DNA of 64,000 bases from NCBI RefSeq assembly GCF_946478805.1, contig NZ_CAMLDC010000018.1:32512-96511 (forward strand), in the 5' to 3' direction. This DNA is from an uncultured Fluviicola sp. GTDB lineage: Bacteria > Bacteroidota > Bacteroidia > Flavobacteriales > Crocinitomicaceae. Under the pieces are notes generated by a model, which was not told where the DNA came from, searched no databases, and saw only the letters and a program-made list of their open reading frames with translations. Of the stretch, positions 61,498 through 64,000 are shown in pieces (positions within the stretch are counted from its first letter, which is position 1; each line of letters starts with the position of its first letter). The translations under genes were made by a program, and so were the position numbers.

Positions 61498-64000
61498 ATG
61501 AAACGAACATTAAAATACTTATCGCTCGCAATCACGATGTGCTTCATTGGTCAGGCCAATGCGTACAATCATGATTTTGGGAAAGGGAAGTCGGCTGGGA
61601 ATAAGCCGAAACCCACGGTGACAACAAAGGCTGCCAATTGTGCACCTGCGAATTACCGTAAAACCATGTCATTTAATGATGTTAGTTGTCAGCTGGAAAC
61701 AGGAGGATTATTATTCCTGGATCGTGCAAACGGACTGGCAACCTATACCGTTCCAAAAAAGAAAGGAAGTGAAATTGTAGTAACATCAATTTATGCTGGA
61801 GCACTTTGGATGGGAGGAACTGACGTGAATGGTCAATTGAAATTGGCAGCCGTTAAATTCCGTACTGATGGAAATGATTTCTGGCCTGGCCCACTGACTG
61901 TTCAGTATGGCACAGGTAACTTCGATCCGTCTGTTGTTCAGGGAGATACTGCAAGACGTGATTACGGTGATGCGACAATTGACCCGGATCAGTGTTTGTT
62001 GTATGACAATATTTTCAGTATTTCAAAAGCTGGAGTTATTTTGTTTATTACATACAATAGCTGTACAACAGGTGATTGTCCTCCTCCGACGAACGAAACG
62101 TTGGCTCAGATCAATGCTTGGCCAGGTAACGGGGATATCGGTCGTGGACAAGACCAGTTTCTTGCACCATTTTACGATGTGAACAATGATATGTTCTACG
62201 AACCTGAAGAAGGAGATTACCCATGGTATGATGATATCTTAGGACGTGATGATATTCAATGTGGTGCTGACAGACGTGTAAGTTTATTTGGAGATGAGAC
62301 TCACTGGTGGGTATTCAACGATAAAGGAAACATTCACACGGAATCACAAGGTGAACCAATCGGAATGGAAATTCATGCTCAAGCTTTTGCATTTGCAACA
62401 GATGATGAGATCAATAAGATGACTTTCTATAATTATGAATTGATTAACCGTGGTACTCAGACCTTATATGATACTTATTTCTCACAATACATCGATGCGG
62501 ATTTAGGAAACTACAACGATGATTATGCAGGATGTGACGTTACACGTGGATTAAGTTATATGTATAACGGGGATTTGAATGATGAACCGAACTCCGGACG
62601 ACCTGGATTTGGAGCAAATCCACCGGCAATTGGGGTTGACTTCTTCGAAGGTCCTTATCAAGATGCAGATGCAATGGATAATCCGGGACCTGTTGTCGAT
62701 ACAGTTACTGGTATGTTAGTGGTTCCTAGCGTTGCTACTGCTATTGCAAACAAAGGAATTGTTTATAAAGGATTGGGTATCGGATATGGAGACGGAATTC
62801 CGGATAATGAGCGTTACGGGATGCGTAATTTTACCATCTATACAGGAACAAATGCTCCTGCAGGACAATCAGATCCAAATTCATCTTCTCAATTTTATAA
62901 CTACATGCAAGGATTGTGGCAGTTTGGAGATCAATTGTACTATGGAGGAACGGGATTCCCTGGAGCACCATGTGTTGGGTCAATTGAAACAAATTACATG
63001 TTCCCGGCAAATTCGGATTCATTGAATTGGGCAACTGCTGGAGTTGATCCAGGATTTGATTGGTCAGAATTCGAACCATGTGGAACAGGATCTACATCCA
63101 ATCCATCCGGTGACCGTCGTTTCGTTCAGTCAGCAGGACCGTTTACATTACGTCCGGGAGCAGTAAACAACATCACAGTTGGGATAGTTTATGCAAGAAG
63201 CTTTGAAGGACAGATCTTCTCTTCTGTAAACTCATTGAAAACAGCCGATACAAAAGCACAGGCATTGTTTGACAACTGTTTCCGTATTTTGGAGCCACCA
63301 AATGCTCCAGTAATGAAGATTCAGGAAATGGGGAATGAGCTGATTATCATGTTAGACAACCCGGTTAACTCGAATAACTACCAAGAGAAATACATCGAAG
63401 AAGATAAAATTAACATTGTAGACCCATCAACAGGAGGTATCATTTATGATAAATTCTACCGCTTTGAAGGATATCAGATCTATCAGTTGAAAAATGCACA
63501 AGTTGGTGTCACTGACCTGGATGATCAGACTGTGGCTCGTTTGGTAGCACAATGTGATGTTAAAAATGGAGTGAAGCGTTTGATTAACTTCGAATTCGAT
63601 GAAGAATTAGGTTTCTCTTTCCCTGTAGAAAAAGTGAAAGGCAGTGATTTAGGTATTAATCACACGTTCAGAGTAACAGAAGATTTATTTGCTGCGGGAG
63701 ACCGTAAGTTGGTGAACTTCAAAACATACTATTACCTGGCAGTTGCTTATGGTTACAATAGTTATAAACCATATGATCCAAGTGATGCACAGTACCTGGA
63801 TGGTCAGAAAAAACCATATTTACGTTCACGTATTAATGCAGACGGTACACCGTTAGCGGGTATTCCTGCAATTCCTCACAACATTTCACCGGAATTGGGT
63901 GGATCGATGGCAAACTCTGTTTACGGACAGACACCACGTATCACCCGATTGGATGGAACCGGAAACGGGGGAAGAGAATTGGAATTGACTACTGCATCGG
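61498..64000 (+). CDS. large secreted protein, N-terminal part (runs off window)
   Basis: Open frame from ATG 61498 to the window end, 834 codons so far, with no stop; the end codon is cut. Signal peptide at residues 1-22 (LKYLSLAITMCFIGQANA). The rest is Asp/Asn/Gly/Tyr-rich with many beta strands and acidic loops (DPDQCLLYDNIF, NDMFYEPEEGDYP, YIDADLGNYNDDYAGCD) that may bind calcium. No enzyme motif or lipobox was seen. It is 19 bases after the TonB receptor stop, so they are one unit. In Flavobacteriales such proteins often end with a T9SS domain; the end is outside the window. Confidence 0.8.
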   Translation, partial: MKRTLKYLSLAITMCFIGQANAYNHDFGKGKSAGNKPKPTVTTKAANCAPANYRKTMSFNDVSCQLETGGLLFLDRANGLATYTVPKKKGSEIVVTSIYAGALWMGGTDVNGQLKLAAVKFRTDGNDFWPGPLTVQYGTGNFDPSVVQGDTARRDYGDATIDPDQCLLYDNIFSISKAGVILFITYNSCTTGDCPPPTNETLAQINAWPGNGDIGRGQDQFLAPFYDVNNDMFYEPEEGDYPWYDDILGRDDIQCGADRRVSLFGDETHWWVFNDKGNIHTESQGEPIGMEIHAQAFAFATDDEINKMTFYNYELINRGTQTLYDTYFSQYIDADLGNYNDDYAGCDVTRGLSYMYNGDLNDEPNSGRPGFGANPPAIGVDFFEGPYQDADAMDNPGPVVDTVTGMLVVPSVATAIANKGIVYKGLGIGYGDGIPDNERYGMRNFTIYTGTNAPAGQSDPNSSSQFYNYMQGLWQFGDQLYYGGTGFPGAPCVGSIETNYMFPANSDSLNWATAGVDPGFDWSEFEPCGTGSTSNPSGDRRFVQSAGPFTLRPGAVNNITVGIVYARSFEGQIFSSVNSLKTADTKAQALFDNCFRILEPPNAPVMKIQEMGNELIIMLDNPVNSNNYQEKYIEEDKINIVDPSTGGIIYDKFYRFEGYQIYQLKNAQVGVTDLDDQTVARLVAQCDVKNGVKRLINFEFDEELGFSFPVEKVKGSDLGINHTFRVTEDLFAAGDRKLVNFKTYYYLAVAYGYNSYKPYDPSDAQYLDGQKKPYLRSRINADGTPLAGIPAIPHNISPELGGSMANSVYGQTPRITRLDGTGNGGRELELTTAS

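Noticed and set aside
61907..63079. Several frames of 80-100 codons in the last 2 kb
   Set aside because: They lie in other phases inside the long open frame that begins at 61498 with a signal peptide.

Overview
The window looks like a chromosomal segment of a Bacteroidota bacterium, most likely a marine or freshwater Flavobacteriales of the Fluviicola/Crocinitomicaceae type (inference). The grounds are: secreted proteins ending in type IX secretion (T9SS) sorting domains; TAnnTTTG-like -7 promoter elements and A/T-rich, mostly Shine-Dalgarno-free leaders; the order rplQ-carA-eno; zinc-free versions of S14, L36 and S4; a bacterial GGGP-synthase homologue; and several Bacteroidota-specific families (DUF4403, DUF4783, SprB-like adhesin). 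No tRNA, rRNA, CRISPR array, insertion sequence or phage gene was found.

Region 1 (1-11430, all +) is the S10/spc/alpha ribosomal-protein supercluster from the end of rpsS to rplQ, including secY, infA, rpmJ and rpoA. Small genes rpmD (58 codons) and rpmJ (38 codons) are present. Several gaps between these genes contain strong inverted repeats, notably rpsK-rpsD, rpsD-rpoA, rpoA-rplQ and rpsH-rplF, that look like regulatory RNA. The cluster ends at an intrinsic terminator and is followed by carA-eno from its own promoter.

Region 2 (13.9-31.5 kb) is mixed. It holds a two-gene secreted unit (small exported protein plus an 866-aa T9SS type B protein), a long-form urocanate hydratase, an OmpA-family protein and a DUF4403 lipoprotein on the minus strand, two tiny related lipoproteins, monomeric NADP isocitrate dehydrogenase, and a minus-strand series (SDR, AraC regulator, RdgB; SRPBCC plus PhnB-like). 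It ends with an asparagine synthetase facing a 56-aa cysteine-ended small protein.

Region 3 (31.6-48.5 kb, all -) is a surface-polysaccharide locus. Transcription runs from rlmH through a multi-pass membrane protein (polymerase candidate), acyltransferase 3, FkbM methyltransferase, a one-piece ABC flippase, a glycosyltransferase, a second AsnB-like amidotransferase, three glycosyltransferases, a WbpG-type N-acetyl-sugar amidotransferase, a sugar-nucleotide epimerase/dehydratase and two more glycosyltransferases. Many genes overlap by ATGA or lie within a few bases. The set can make, flip and probably polymerise an amidated, acylated glycan; no Wzx-type flippase or HisH/HisF partners are in the window.

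Region 4 (48.6-64 kb) carries DUF4783-nadC, a convergent 7TM-DISM/SpoIIE phosphatase receptor, a three-gene minus-strand unit of poorly known proteins (one is a DEAD-box domain whose ATPase motifs are lost), a pappalysin-type M43 metalloprotease with a T9SS tail, an overlapping GGGP-synthase/phosphopantetheinyl-transferase pair, and a large TonB-dependent receptor followed by a big secreted protein that runs off the window. Start codons were revised from the longest open frame where a promoter element, an internal ATG or family alignment gave a better choice (rpsN, rpoA, hutU, ompA, SDR, pentapeptide, DUF4783, M43, PPTase, the 124-aa membrane protein).
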